Of a stretch of 64,000 bases of DNA, positions 24,261-32,833 are shown piece by piece. The DNA comes from JBMOKT01 sp049323895 (lineage in GTDB: Bacteria > Bacillota > Peptococcia > Peptococcales > BICA1-8): NCBI GenBank assembly GCA_049323895.1, contig JBMOKT010000006.1, positions 1 through 64,000 of the forward strand, given 5' to 3'. A model generated the notes under the pieces. That model saw only the letters and a list, made by a program, of their open reading frames with translations. It made no database searches and was not told the DNA's origin. The position numbers were made by a program, and so were the translations under genes. Positions within the stretch are counted from its first letter, which is position 1; each line of letters opens with the position of its first letter.

Positions 24261-24278
24261 AACCGGCGGCGGCCGGTT
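24261..24278 (-). terminator. ahb operon terminator
   Basis: AACCGGC / GCCGGTT stem with GGCG loop just after the ahbB stop, followed on the minus strand by TTTTTGTTTTT. Confidence 0.85.
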
Positions 24279-24283
24279 ATCAG

Positions 24284-24754
24284 TTATTCTAAAAAGTAAC
24301 GCATACTGGTCTTTTTAAGTTCTTTTTCACTATAAAGAAGTTCATATGTTGTTATACCGATTTTTTCTGCCATGGCTTTAGCCAATTCATAACATTGATC
24401 CTTTGTTTCGGCGTGAATCATCGAAAAAACATTGTAGGGCAGCTTGGGGAGCATAGGTCGGTGGTAACAATGGGTAACCTCGGCAAAGGAAGCCAATTGT
24501 CGCCCTACTTCTTCCACCCTTTCCCCGGGAACCTGCCATACAATCATCGGGTTCGCTTTAAGTCCCATTTCCCGATGCCTTAAAGCTGCTCCGAAGCGGC
24601 GAATATACCCTTTTTCTTGAAATTCCTCGATTTTCATCATCAATTCTTCTTCGGCTATTCCCAGTCTTTCTGCAATCTCTTTGTAGGGTCTGGGCACTAA
24701 GGGAATATCTTCTTGAAGTTGCCTGATTATGGCTTTGTCTAATTCGCTAAACAA
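24284..24754 (-). CDS. ahbB: Siroheme decarboxylase subunit AhbB
   Basis: Lrp/AsnC-like fold protein of 156 residues. TTG at 24754 is chosen: GGGGAGGGG lies 7 nt upstream, and the product then starts MFSELDKAIIRQLQ like its relatives. Features of the AhbA/AhbB (NirD/L/G/H) family are RRFGAALRHREMG and a conserved THCYHRP...LPYNVFSMIHA segment holding the His residues that act on siroheme. With AhbA it converts siroheme to 12,18-didecarboxysiroheme in the alternative heme pathway. It overlaps ahbA by 8 nt. It is not expected to act as a transcription factor despite the fold. Confidence 0.88.
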   Translation of the reverse strand: MFSELDKAIIRQLQEDIPLVPRPYKEIAERLGIAEEELMMKIEEFQEKGYIRRFGAALRHREMGLKANPMIVWQVPGERVEEVGRQLASFAEVTHCYHRPMLPKLPYNVFSMIHAETKDQCYELAKAMAEKIGITTYELLYSEKELKKTSMRYFLE

Positions 24755-25220
24755 TCTTCTTCCCCTCCCCGGAACCTGGAACACTAAAGTTGACCCTTAT
24801 CTTAAACATTTTATACGCGGGCAAATTAAGAACCTTTAGTCCCGTTCTGTTTTCTATTTCCTGAATGGTTTTCTGCAGATGTACATCCGATGGGGTGATA
24901 AGGGTAAACCACAGGTTATAGGTATGGTTCCTTAAATAATTATGTGTTACCCCAAGGTATTCATTAACTATCTTGCTGACTTCCTCCAATTGTTCTGCAG
25001 GAACCTCCATAGTACATAACGTACTTTTATAGCCTAACTTGCGGGAGTCAAAGATTCCGCCCAAACGCCTGATAATCCCTTGTTCCTTAAGGGTTTTTAT
25101 CCGGTTAATAGTCTCTTCCTCTGATATACCCAATTGTTCTCCCAGCTTTTGAAAAGGGGAAGAACATATAGGAAAATCTTTTTGAATAATAGTTAACAAT
25201 TTCTTGTCGGTATTATCCAT
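24747..25220 (-). CDS. ahbA: Siroheme decarboxylase subunit AhbA
   Basis: Paralogue of AhbB, 157 residues: N-terminal helix-turn-helix-like part (FPICSSPFQKLGEQLGISEE), RRLGGIFDSRKLGY and the THNYLRNHTYNLWFTLI segment with the His expected in the active site. The two subunits form the siroheme decarboxylase. It is translated 3 bp after ahbC and overlaps ahbB, so the three are one operon. Its presence indicates heme synthesis through siroheme instead of protoporphyrin. Confidence 0.88.
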   Translation of the reverse strand: MDNTDKKLLTIIQKDFPICSSPFQKLGEQLGISEEETINRIKTLKEQGIIRRLGGIFDSRKLGYKSTLCTMEVPAEQLEEVSKIVNEYLGVTHNYLRNHTYNLWFTLITPSDVHLQKTIQEIENRTGLKVLNLPAYKMFKIRVNFSVPGSGEGKKIV

Positions 25221-25223
25221 CTT

Positions 25224-26408
25224 TTACCGCCCTTCTGTTAAGCCTATTTCCCGGTCCGTTAGATAACAAGCCGGGTCTGATTCCCAAAAATCTCCGCTGA
25301 TTGCTTCAGCCCTTGCCCTAAAGTTGCCGTTACAGATGTCCAGCCATTTACAGGAAGCACATCTTCCTTTTAATAAGGGTTTACGGTTTTTCAATCCATT
25401 TAAGATAGGATGGGATATGTCTGTCCATATTTCCCCAAACTTCCTTTCCCGGACATTGCCAAAGGTATGGTTTTGTGTAAACTGGTCAGGATGTACATTA
25501 CCATACCAATCTACCTCACCAATAGCAATTCCAGTACGATTACCACCATTTATTTTTAAGAGCTCGAGCACTTTTTGCGCCCTCTGGGGGTCCTCTTGAA
25601 GAAGTTTAAGATACAAGTATACCCCATCGGCATGGTTGTCTACAGTCAATACTTCCTTATCAAGCCCTTTATCATTAAAGTACCGTACTTTATTAATAAT
25701 TAAATCCAAGGCACTACGGGTTTCCCCATGGGAGATGTCTTCATTTACCATCTCACTTCCACGACCCGAATAAACTAAATGGTAAAAGCAAACCCTGGGA
25801 ATGTTTTCTTCTTCAATTAAATCAAAAATACCTTCAAGTTCCTGAAAATTATGTCGATTAATTGTGAACCGCAATCCTACTTTTTGCCCTTCAGCCACAC
25901 AGTTTTCAATTCCCCGTAAAGCTAAATCAAAAGCACCTTTTTGACCCCTAAAAAGGTCATTTTTCTCCTGCAGTCCATCTAAGCTTATACCTACATAACC
26001 TACGCCTATTTCCTTAAGTTTCTTGGCTGTTTTGCGGTTAATCAAGGTTCCATTTGTAGAAAATGTAGTACGTATTCCCCGTTTTGCTGCATAATCAGCA
26101 AGGTAAAGAATATCTTCACGCATAAAGGGTTCCCCGCCGGATATTAAAAGCACAGGTACATTAAATTCCCGAAGGTCATCGATAAATTTAACGGCTTCTT
26201 CCGTTGTCAGCTCACCGTCGTATTTTTTATTGTCTGATCCTGCGTAACAATGAATACACTTGAGGTTGCACGTTTTGGTGCAATTCCAGACCACAACAGG
26301 TCCCCGACCATGGGTAGTTCCATGGCTGGTCCCCTTTGCACCGTGGCTGTATCGTAATGAGTCACCAAAATTGTTTGTATCAACCAAAAGTTTACTGATT
26401 CCGATCAT
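25224..26408 (-). CDS. ahbC: Radical SAM AhbC (Fe-coproporphyrin III synthase)
   Basis: Radical SAM/SPASM protein of 394 residues. ATG at 26408 gives the family's usual start MIGISKLL and has GGGGGT upstream; a Met five codons earlier has no ribosome site. Cluster motif CTKTCNLKCIHC (CxxxCxxC within; about residues 44-55), SGGEPFM for SAM, and a C-terminal Cys set (CASCKWLDICNG...C) for auxiliary clusters. AhbC removes the acetate side chains of didecarboxysiroheme to give iron-coproporphyrin III. The related NirJ of heme d1 synthesis is the main alternative, but no other heme d1 genes are nearby. The last enzyme, AhbD, is not in the window. Confidence 0.82.
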   Translation of the reverse strand: MIGISKLLVDTNNFGDSLRYSHGAKGTSHGTTHGRGPVVVWNCTKTCNLKCIHCYAGSDNKKYDGELTTEEAVKFIDDLREFNVPVLLISGGEPFMREDILYLADYAAKRGIRTTFSTNGTLINRKTAKKLKEIGVGYVGISLDGLQEKNDLFRGQKGAFDLALRGIENCVAEGQKVGLRFTINRHNFQELEGIFDLIEEENIPRVCFYHLVYSGRGSEMVNEDISHGETRSALDLIINKVRYFNDKGLDKEVLTVDNHADGVYLYLKLLQEDPQRAQKVLELLKINGGNRTGIAIGEVDWYGNVHPDQFTQNHTFGNVRERKFGEIWTDISHPILNGLKNRKPLLKGRCASCKWLDICNGNFRARAEAISGDFWESDPACYLTDREIGLTEGR

Positions 26409-26687
26409 CAGGGTAACCCCCATTTTAATATTTTAAGACATTTTTTCAGAATTAGTTTATCAGATTTTAGGTAAAGAGGCAAAAACAAAATTAATATTTT
26501 CTGCGAAGTCATACTTTCTGGTATAAAAAATACTATAATTAAATTTCTTGCTAATACCTATAATAATAAACAGGGGGAAAATTAATATAAATAAATTTTA
26601 TGAATTTATTGCTTTAAGCTAATATTTATAATAATATTTAGTTATGACAAAACTGCTTTTCATATTTGAAGAAGGGAGGTAACAAGC

Positions 26688-27734
26688 TTGCGCAGGCATC
26701 TAATAATTTCCTTTTTGCTAACTATTTCACTATCACTCCTTTTAGTGGGCTGTGCGGGTAATCTGCCGGACAATAAAGAGAAAATCAATACTAAGGAAGT
26801 GCAGGAAATGGCGGCTTATATTGGCTCAGATGCATGTATAACCTGCCATGATGAGACTGGAAAAGGCTTTGCTATGACAAGCCACGCTGGGATTTTTAAG
26901 TCCCTTGAACAGTATGATGTAGACTGGAATCAGACTGTTACTATCTGGGATGATTCTAACAAGGAAAACCCTGTTAGCAAGGAATTTAACCTGAAAAACT
27001 CATATGGCGTTATGATGGATGACTACATAGTAGCGGAAGTAGAAGAATTTTCCGGAAAACTGTATAGAATAGCTGCCTTAGAAAAAACCGAACAGGGCTA
27101 CAAAATAGCAGCTGCTTCTTTAAAGGATTACAATACCGACGGCAAGCAAGATTGGGGAGCAAAGTCCTACTCCTGCTCACAATGCCATAGCCCAGGTCTG
27201 GAAATACAAAACCTGGCCGTTAGGGATATTGAGTCAGGAATCAGTTGTGAAACATGCCATGGACCAGGGAGTATTCATGCCCAAACTAAAAATAAACAAT
27301 CCATAAGTATAAACCAATCAGCATGTATAAGCTGCCATACTTTAGGGAAGCCAAGCGAAGCCAAAGACGGCGATTACTTAATTGCCCAAAATCATTATGG
27401 AACAAGGAACTGGTTTGCTTCTGAGCATTATACCAGTGGCTATGTTAACTGTTTAAGTTGCCATACTTCCCATAAAGTAAATGTTGAGAATAAAATGTTA
27501 AAAGCGGACTCATTCCAGGAAAGCTGTGCCCAATGCCACAAAAAAGAAACCTATGATCAAAAGGAAGTCATGTGGATAAACCCCACTGACCCCTATAACC
27601 ACTTTACCCAAGACCATAGCTTTGGTGCATTTACCTATGATATGCTGGGCGATAAGCCAGACACTAAAGAAGTCGAAATAACTAACGAAACAACAGTTAA
27701 GAAGCTTAAATCACTGATGAAGGATACCAAATAA
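26688..27734 (+). CDS. Six-heme c-type cytochrome lipoprotein
   Basis: Exported protein of 348 residues with a lipobox (LLVGC, Cys22) and six CxxCH motifs: CITCH 50, CSQCH 163, CETCH 187, CISCH 213, CLSCH 255, CAQCH 280. The distribution resembles the cytochrome c554/NrfB-like families. The TTG start is set by GAAGGGAGGT 8 nt upstream. The cytochrome b gene that follows would supply electrons from menaquinol, giving an outward electron path; whether the final acceptor is soluble or extracellular cannot be told. Heme attachment requires ResB/CcsA. Confidence 0.9.
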   Translation: MRRHLIISFLLTISLSLLLVGCAGNLPDNKEKINTKEVQEMAAYIGSDACITCHDETGKGFAMTSHAGIFKSLEQYDVDWNQTVTIWDDSNKENPVSKEFNLKNSYGVMMDDYIVAEVEEFSGKLYRIAALEKTEQGYKIAAASLKDYNTDGKQDWGAKSYSCSQCHSPGLEIQNLAVRDIESGISCETCHGPGSIHAQTKNKQSISINQSACISCHTLGKPSEAKDGDYLIAQNHYGTRNWFASEHYTSGYVNCLSCHTSHKVNVENKMLKADSFQESCAQCHKKETYDQKEVMWINPTDPYNHFTQDHSFGAFTYDMLGDKPDTKEVEITNETTVKKLKSLMKDTK

Positions 27735-27756
27735 CCCCATGCCTCCATGGGGTTAT
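27731..27756 (+). terminator. Hairpin between the cytochrome genes
   Basis: Perfect 10-bp stem ATAACCCCAT / ATGGGGTTAT, loop GCCTCC, then CTTTT. It overlaps the stop codon of the six-heme cytochrome and may reduce expression of the cytochrome b gene downstream. Confidence 0.8.
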
Positions 27757-27795
27757 CTTTTAAAACAGTTTTTATATTAAGGGGGAGGTAGACCC

Positions 27796-28557
27796 ATGTT
27801 TTCCTACGGAATAATTAGTCCTTTAGCTGCCAATTTTAATAATCTTTATCTACAGTATATCGGAATTATTGTTTTACTTGGTACGGTAGGCGTTATTGCC
27901 GGTATTGCCGGTCACTATCTGATAATTGGTCCTAATGCAAAACGCCTGGGCAAACTAAAGCCGGAAATATCCAGACTCAATGTTCTGGAAAGAACAACTC
28001 ATTTTATACGGATGATTAGCTGTATTATCTTAGCAGTTACTGGTATTGCTTTTGCTGTTTTTAAGGTAGGAAGTATTGGAGTAAATTATGCAGCCGCTTT
28101 GAAAATTCATTTAGTCTTTGCCGTGTTGTTCATACTTTCCTCTCTTGTTTCTATCGTAATTTGGCTAAAGGACAGTATGTTTAAAAAATATGACTGGGAT
28201 TGGTTTAAGGTTATGGGCGGCTATTTGACCCGCAAGGAGATTCATCCGCCTTCAGGCAGATTCAATGCCGGGCAAAAAGCATTTTACTGGTTTAGCACCA
28301 TCTTTAGCATTATTATAATTCTTTCAGGGTATATGCTTACCTATCCGACAAAATTTGGTCTGAACTCATTAGTTTGGGCAGCAGTTCTTCATGGTATTTC
28401 TGCAATAGGCTTATTTGCAGGAGTTATTGCCCATGCTTATCTAGGAAGTTTAGCTAATCCAGGTACAATAGGCACTATATTCCATGGCAAAGTTGCCCGA
28501 GAGTGGGCAAAGAACCACCACCCACAATGGTTTGAGGAATTAGAAAAGCAGCCATAA
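27796..28557 (+). CDS. Membrane cytochrome b (formate dehydrogenase gamma-like)
   Basis: Integral membrane protein of 253 residues of the FdnI/cytochrome b556 family with about five hydrophobic segments. Candidate heme-b ligands are His in ERTTHFIRM (about 74), LKIHLVFA (about 110), AVLHGISAI (about 200) and VIAHAYLG (about 214). The family links quinol/quinone to a periplasmic partner. No formate dehydrogenase catalytic subunit is nearby; the six-heme lipoprotein encoded directly upstream is the likely partner. GGGGGAGGT precedes the ATG. Confidence 0.88.
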   Translation: MFSYGIISPLAANFNNLYLQYIGIIVLLGTVGVIAGIAGHYLIIGPNAKRLGKLKPEISRLNVLERTTHFIRMISCIILAVTGIAFAVFKVGSIGVNYAAALKIHLVFAVLFILSSLVSIVIWLKDSMFKKYDWDWFKVMGGYLTRKEIHPPSGRFNAGQKAFYWFSTIFSIIIILSGYMLTYPTKFGLNSLVWAAVLHGISAIGLFAGVIAHAYLGSLANPGTIGTIFHGKVAREWAKNHHPQWFEELEKQP

Positions 28558-28645
28558 TAGTCGAAGTTATTAGCATCAAAACTAGTGACCAGTGCTCAGT
28601 GTGTAATGTGTAGTGAATCAGTGTTAATCTGTGCTGGATTTATTT

Positions 28646-28659
28646 CAATAGTTGATAGT
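28646..28659. repeat. Period-7 repeat tract (inverted ACTATCA-ACTATTG)
   Basis: Two heptamer units of the dispersed intergenic family, inverted with respect to the tract at 32265. The surrounding spacer (28558-28690) is otherwise a degenerate tract of GTG/AGT-rich words with no open frame. Confidence 0.5.
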
Positions 28660-28691
28660 TAATGATAATAGAGTAACTTTTTCAAGAAGAT

Positions 28692-28724
28692 AACAGTCCG
28701 CAGTAGTAGTTACTGCGGACTGTT
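28692..28724. terminator. Bidirectional terminator
   Basis: 14-bp perfect stem AACAGTCCGCAGTA / TACTGCGGACTGTT with a 5-nt loop and a T run, between the convergent cytochrome b and HEAT-repeat genes. Confidence 0.88.
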
Positions 28725-28726
28725 TT

Positions 28727-29383
28727 TTAAGAGGCTAATTCTATTTTGCCTATGGACTCATTTATCAAAGAAGCTATACTTACCTCGCTTAATTTGCCTT
28801 CCCTATAAATATTCACCTTACCTTCAAGGTTATCAAGGTTCTTAAGTCTAGGCAATGCATCTTTGCAGCTTATCTCCCCCAACGCCCATGCAGCATAGGC
28901 CCTTAACTCAATATCCTCTTCCTCCAGGAAAGGCAAAATATATCCCATAAAGGGAACTACCAAACTAGGCCTGATACTACCTATTTTACCTGCTGCCCAA
29001 AGCATTCCCCGGTGACACATGGGATTATCCATGGCATTTGTGATTAACATGGGTGTGTACTCTCCAAAGAGAAAAGGCTGATTTGCTATAATTATACCTA
29101 TTCCTTCGGGGGAACTCCAAGGTACATTTCCACTTTCATCATTCATTGCCCATAGGAACCTGCGAATTAAGTTTTTATATACTTCCGTTTCTTTGGGGGC
29201 ATATTCTCTTGTAAGACGCCCAATTGCCTCTAGTGCAGACCATCTTAATGATTCATTTATGTCGCCAAACAGGTTCATTTGTATATACTTTAAGGTCTGG
29301 CTGTGTTTTTTGCCTGCAATTTTTACCAGTTGACCGTATTTTTGCTCTTCTAATAATTCTTTTATTAGTTGTTTATTGGTCAT
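28727..29383 (-). CDS. HEAT-repeat protein (DVU0298-like)
   Basis: Protein of 218 residues formed of HEAT-like helical repeats (for example LRWSALEAIGRLTREYAP, CHRGMLWAAGKIGSIRP, LRAYAAWALGEISCKDA). It resembles the DVU0298 family of conserved proteins in anaerobes with sulfur metabolism; no biochemical function is known to me. Cytosolic. Similar repeats occur in PBS-lyase-like proteins, but there is no sign of a phycobilin role. It stands alone, convergent with the cytochrome b gene. Confidence 0.75.
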   Translation of the reverse strand: MTNKQLIKELLEEQKYGQLVKIAGKKHSQTLKYIQMNLFGDINESLRWSALEAIGRLTREYAPKETEVYKNLIRRFLWAMNDESGNVPWSSPEGIGIIIANQPFLFGEYTPMLITNAMDNPMCHRGMLWAAGKIGSIRPSLVVPFMGYILPFLEEEDIELRAYAAWALGEISCKDALPRLKNLDNLEGKVNIYREGKLSEVSIASLINESIGKIELAS

Positions 29384-29518
29384 AAATTTTCCTCCTTCAA
29401 CTAATGTAAAATTATCTTACCCTGGAAAAATATTTTTTAAACCGGCAGGAATTTTAGGGAATTTGTAAAAATTAATTGGTGCTATAGATTATTCTGATAA
29501 ATTTTAGGAGGAATATCC

Positions 29519-30616
29519 ATGGGCTTTTTTTCGAATCTCTTTGGCTCAAAAACCCCCAAAAAGAACCGTATTATCGATGAAATTCAGCTGGAAGCATGCT
29601 ATTATCCCCCCTTTGGAGAAGGAAGCTTTTCATTAATGGAATGGTCTACATTTCTAAAGGCAGCGGAACATTTTGAAAATGTAAAAAGAATTAATTTTTC
29701 CGGCTGGGGGAATCCCTTTCACCACCCTCAATTTGCAGAAATGTTGAAAAAAGCCCGGGAAAACTGCAGCCTTGTTACCATTAGCTGTAAAGCACAAAAA
29801 TTTAGCCCGGAAACAGCCCGGATGCTTGTTGACCTAGGAATTGAACAAATAACCCTTACCCTTGATCCGGCGGACAAAGATTTTAATTATGTAGGGGATT
29901 ATGTAGAAAGTATAATAAAAATCAGGAAAGATACCCCTAAAATAGTAATTGATTTCCCGATGACAACCACTAGCATATCTTGCCTTCCACAGTTTATTGG
30001 TATGGCAAAACAATTCCAAATTGATGAAATAACAGCTAGTAATGTTAAATTCCTCCTTACAGAAGAATTAAACCAGCAAAAAGTCTTCAGCGGAAAAGTT
30101 TCCGATGAAAATAGGGGTGATCTTCTTAAGCAGGGTAAAGCGAAAGGTCCGGAAGAATATGAAATTCTGGTAGCCGAGGCAGAAAAGAATGCTAACCGTC
30201 ATGGTATATATTTTAGTGCTAAACCTTTGGTCGCTAATGAATCAGTTATGTGTGAAATGAGTCCGTTAAAGAATTGTTATATCAATTGGAAGGGCGAATT
30301 GGCGCCCTGTCAGCTTTTATCATTGGAAAAAGGCAGTATATATTTCAATGAATCCCAATATGAACTCGTACCTTACCAGGTAGGTAATGTCAATTCCTTA
30401 GGCATACCGGAATTATGGAACGACGAAAAATATGGCAGCTTCAGGAATATCTATAAACGTAGGGTAGACATCTTTAACAAATATATGGCGGAAACATTTG
30501 AAGATGAGCCCAATGCTAAGCTGATTTATAATAACTACGAAAAGCTTGAGAAACAGCTGGCTGAAGAAAAAGTACCTCCCATGTGTTCCATTTGTTACAA
30601 GGCTTATTCTATTTAG
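29519..30616 (+). CDS. Radical SAM/SPASM-like protein lacking the CxxxCxxC motif
   Basis: Protein of 365 residues. The core looks like the radical SAM barrel (KRINFSGWGNPFHHPQFAEML matches the strand-loop of SAM-binding GGEP/GWGEPL elements; repeated strand-helix units follow), and the C-terminus has a SPASM-like set (CEMSPLKNCYINWKGELAPC ... MCSICYKAY). At the place where CxxxCxxC is expected the sequence reads IQLEACYYPPFGEG, with a single Cys, so the catalytic 4Fe-4S cluster cannot form in the usual way. It is probably a non-catalytic or repurposed relative. GGAGGAATATCC precedes the ATG. Position beside heme and cytochrome genes may be relevant. Confidence 0.72.
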   Translation: MGFFSNLFGSKTPKKNRIIDEIQLEACYYPPFGEGSFSLMEWSTFLKAAEHFENVKRINFSGWGNPFHHPQFAEMLKKARENCSLVTISCKAQKFSPETARMLVDLGIEQITLTLDPADKDFNYVGDYVESIIKIRKDTPKIVIDFPMTTTSISCLPQFIGMAKQFQIDEITASNVKFLLTEELNQQKVFSGKVSDENRGDLLKQGKAKGPEEYEILVAEAEKNANRHGIYFSAKPLVANESVMCEMSPLKNCYINWKGELAPCQLLSLEKGSIYFNESQYELVPYQVGNVNSLGIPELWNDEKYGSFRNIYKRRVDIFNKYMAETFEDEPNAKLIYNNYEKLEKQLAEEKVPPMCSICYKAYSI

Positions 30617-30624
30617 CTAAAGCT

Positions 30625-30656
<32 letters not shown>

Positions 30657-30712
30657 TAAAATTATATTTTAAAGTAATAATTAATTAAGTAAAAATTAAA
30701 TATTATTCGTAA

Positions 30713-30740
30713 AAAATGAAAGACCGTCTAGCGACGGTCT
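30713..30740 (-). terminator. feoA-like gene terminator
   Basis: Stem AGACCGTC / GACGGTCT with loop TAGC, 4 bp beyond the stop on the minus strand, followed by TTCATTTTTT. Confidence 0.82.
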
Positions 30741-30743
30741 TCA

Positions 30744-30986
30744 TTATATTTTTACAACTTTAACCTTTATATTATTAAGCATTTCCTTACTTAAGGTAAT
30801 CTGATTGTACCCCACCTGAACAAGCCAGTCTACTGCTTCTACGGCTTGCTGCAGCACTATTACCGACATACCTTTGGCTATGCCAAGTTTTTCACTCTTA
30901 AGGGTTGTCTGACCATTTTCTTTTAACTCAACAATCTCCCCAATTTGACCAACTTTCAGCTTTGCAAGACTAAAAACCTGTGACAT
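30744..30986 (-). CDS. FeoA-domain protein
   Basis: Protein of 80 residues with the SH3-like FeoA fold: LAKLKVGQIGEIVEL at the N-terminus, a central LGIAKGMSVIVLQQ (G-x-x-x-G turn) and IKVKVVKI at the end. FeoA proteins assist the FeoB ferrous iron transporter or act as small regulators; no feoB is in the window, so it is an orphan copy. GAGGGGATATT precedes the ATG. Single-gene unit with its own terminator. Confidence 0.82.
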   Translation of the reverse strand: MSQVFSLAKLKVGQIGEIVELKENGQTTLKSEKLGIAKGMSVIVLQQAVEAVDWLVQVGYNQITLSKEMLNNIKVKVVKI

Positions 30987-31260
30987 AATATCCCCTCTTT
31001 TCCTACCAGCTATGTTTAATATATAACCGCAATTTCCAATCTTTAAACAGGTGTATTTTAAATTATAACATATTTGAGGTTGAATTAAATAATTATATTC
31101 TTCATGGTTTAAAGATGTTCCTATTTATCTTAATAACTAATATAAAAAAAAATTATATGTTGTATTGTGAAGATTGTAACATTCTTTCAAAAAACAAGAA
31201 GGGTTTTATAATAATTTGTATAATTAATTTATATGGTAAAGTTGGGAGGTAAGAAATGCC

Positions 31261-32154
31261 ATGAATTTGGAATATCTAAAAACTTTTTATCTAGCTGTCA
31301 AATCCAATAGCATCTCTAAAGCGGCAAAACTCTTAAACATGTCCCAACCTGGTGTAAGTATTCAAATCCAGTCTTTAGAAAAAGAATTGAGTACCAAACT
31401 TCTGGAAAGGAGCAATAAAGGGGTGGAATTGACAGATGCAGGGCAGATTGTCTATGACTATGCGGTATCTATCCTTTCCATTCAAGAGAATATAGAGAGA
31501 CAGCTTAGTTCTTACAAGAAGCAAAAAACGGAACTAATTGTGAGTTCATGTACAACTGTGGGTTCTTATGCACTTCCCTGCAGCCTGTATCTTTTCAAAG
31601 AAAAATACCCCCATGTCAATGTACTCCTTGATATTACAAACTCTACTAACGTTATGGAAAATATTTTGCAAGGTTCAGCCAAGATTGGACTAATTGAAGG
31701 GGATATTGTCAACAAGCAAATCAATAAAATTCTTGTCACCAGCGATATCCTTAAAATAGCAGTCTCACCGACAGCTTATGCATATGATGAAATAACTATG
31801 GAACAATTCCTGACCTTACCCTTTATTATCCGTGAACTTGGGTCAGGGACCAGAGACGTTTTTTCTTCTACTTTATCTAATGCAGGAATAAATATGCAAG
31901 ATGTCAATGTAGTAATGGAATTATGTTCGGCAGAAGCTATTAAATCAGCAGTTGTAGCCGGTAAAGGGGTTTCGGTTTTTTCGGACTTAGCAATTAAAAA
32001 AGAATTAGCCACCGGGGTGCTTAAAGAAGTGAGGATTTCTGGCATATCCTTCCGGGCAAACTATTACCTGGTGCATAATAAAAATATGGGTCTGGTAGAA
32101 ACAGAGCAGGATTTTTATGATTTTATTATGTCTAACAAAAGGGGATTCTGTTAG
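31261..32154 (+). CDS. LysR family transcriptional regulator
   Basis: Regulator of 297 residues: N-terminal winged helix (FYLAVKSNSISKAAKLLNMSQPGVSIQIQSLEKEL) and a LysR effector-binding domain of the CysL/CbbR kind (ELIVSSCTTVGSYALPCSLYLFKEKYP; ELGSGTRDVFSSTL). The GSGTR loop often contacts anionic ligands. The gene converges with the YeeE-TusA-YeeE cluster, and a link to sulfur supply is plausible but not shown. GGGAGG lies 11 nt upstream of the ATG; between them ATGCCATGA forms a two-codon frame overlapping the start. Confidence 0.9.
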   Translation: MNLEYLKTFYLAVKSNSISKAAKLLNMSQPGVSIQIQSLEKELSTKLLERSNKGVELTDAGQIVYDYAVSILSIQENIERQLSSYKKQKTELIVSSCTTVGSYALPCSLYLFKEKYPHVNVLLDITNSTNVMENILQGSAKIGLIEGDIVNKQINKILVTSDILKIAVSPTAYAYDEITMEQFLTLPFIIRELGSGTRDVFSSTLSNAGINMQDVNVVMELCSAEAIKSAVVAGKGVSVFSDLAIKKELATGVLKEVRISGISFRANYYLVHNKNMGLVETEQDFYDFIMSNKRGFC

Positions 32155-32160
32155 AAAAAG

Positions 32161-32188
32161 TTACTAGTGACTGGTTACTAGTAACTAG
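32161..32188. repeat. Period-7 repeat tract
   Basis: Four consecutive heptamers TTACTAG-TGACTGG-TTACTAG-TAACTAG immediately after the LysR gene. Same family as the TGGCTAG tracts. Confidence 0.75.
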
Positions 32189-32264
32189 AATTACTTTTAT
32201 GTGAAAATTTTGCGTCTGCTAATACTAAAGGTTATTATTTATTGCACTTTTTCACTCTTCCGCT

Positions 32265-32292
32265 ACTATAAACTATCAACTATTGACTATTT
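32265..32292. repeat. Period-7 repeat tract (ACTATNN)4
   Basis: ACTATAA-ACTATCA-ACTATTG-ACTATTT, four heptamers in register. Related tracts lie at 28646 (inverted) and 43190. Confidence 0.65.
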
Positions 32293-32295
32293 GCC

Positions 32296-32325
32296 ATTAG
32301 ATTTTTATTATAATAAAAATCTAAT
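32296..32325. terminator. 30-bp AT-rich perfect palindrome at the end of the YeeE gene
   Basis: Arms ATTAGATTTTTATTA / TAATAAAAATCTAAT with no loop; the stop codon of the YeeE gene (32308) lies inside. It may act as a weak bidirectional terminator between convergent LysR and YeeE genes, though it has no GC-rich stem. Confidence 0.5.
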
Positions 32326-32823
32326 TAATATTTTGCTGCCTACCCAAACCCCGGCAAAGACAGAAATACCAAAAACCCAGCCGCTGAGAGACAAGGAAGG
32401 AATTGCGCTAAAAAAACCACCAATATTACATCCCATGGCGACACGAGCTCCGTATCCCATTAAGAACCCTCCCAAAATTGCAACTGCAGCCTGTTTTTTT
32501 GACTTAACCTTGCGTATTTTAAACTGGGAAAGAAACAAAATAGAAATTAAGGCTCCTGCAACCAATCCCAGGTTCATCACCGAGGCTTCATTAGTGAATA
32601 CTGTTTCCTGCAAGCTTTTGGCATGCGTAGAATTAGCCGAGAAAAAATACCATTGTTCAGGATTTCCGCCCAATCCCTGCCAAAGCCAGGCAGCCCAATA
32701 AGTAATTCCGCTGGTAACCTTCCATTGCTTTCCTGCCACTGCAAACAATATGATATTGAGTATTGCCAGTAATATTGCACCTGTCCTATATGACCAAACC
32801 TTTTTAGTTTTAATATTCTCCAT
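32308..32823 (-). CDS. YeeE/YedE family sulfur transporter half
   Basis: Membrane protein of 171 residues with four to five hydrophobic segments. It has the YeeE/YedE signature GGFLMGYGARVAMGCNIGGFFSAIPS, whose Cys and Gly turn is thought to pass sulfur species. ATG 32823 follows GGGGGAG; longer frames overlap the TusA gene. YeeE homologues such as TsuA carry thiosulfate; others may carry selenium or sulfide forms. It pairs with the second YeeE gene, with a TusA gene between, resembling the PmpA-PmpB arrangement. Substrate not determinable. Confidence 0.85.
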   Translation of the reverse strand: MENIKTKKVWSYRTGAILLAILNIILFAVAGKQWKVTSGITYWAAWLWQGLGGNPEQWYFFSANSTHAKSLQETVFTNEASVMNLGLVAGALISILFLSQFKIRKVKSKKQAAVAILGGFLMGYGARVAMGCNIGGFFSAIPSLSLSGWVFGISVFAGVWVGSKILIRFLL

Positions 32824-32833
32824 TGTGCTCCCC

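Noticed and set aside
24284..25220. AsnC/Lrp-type transcription regulators
   Set aside because: Adjacent to ahbC and carrying the AhbA/AhbB sequence blocks (RRxGxxxxxRxxG, THxYxR), they are siroheme decarboxylase subunits.
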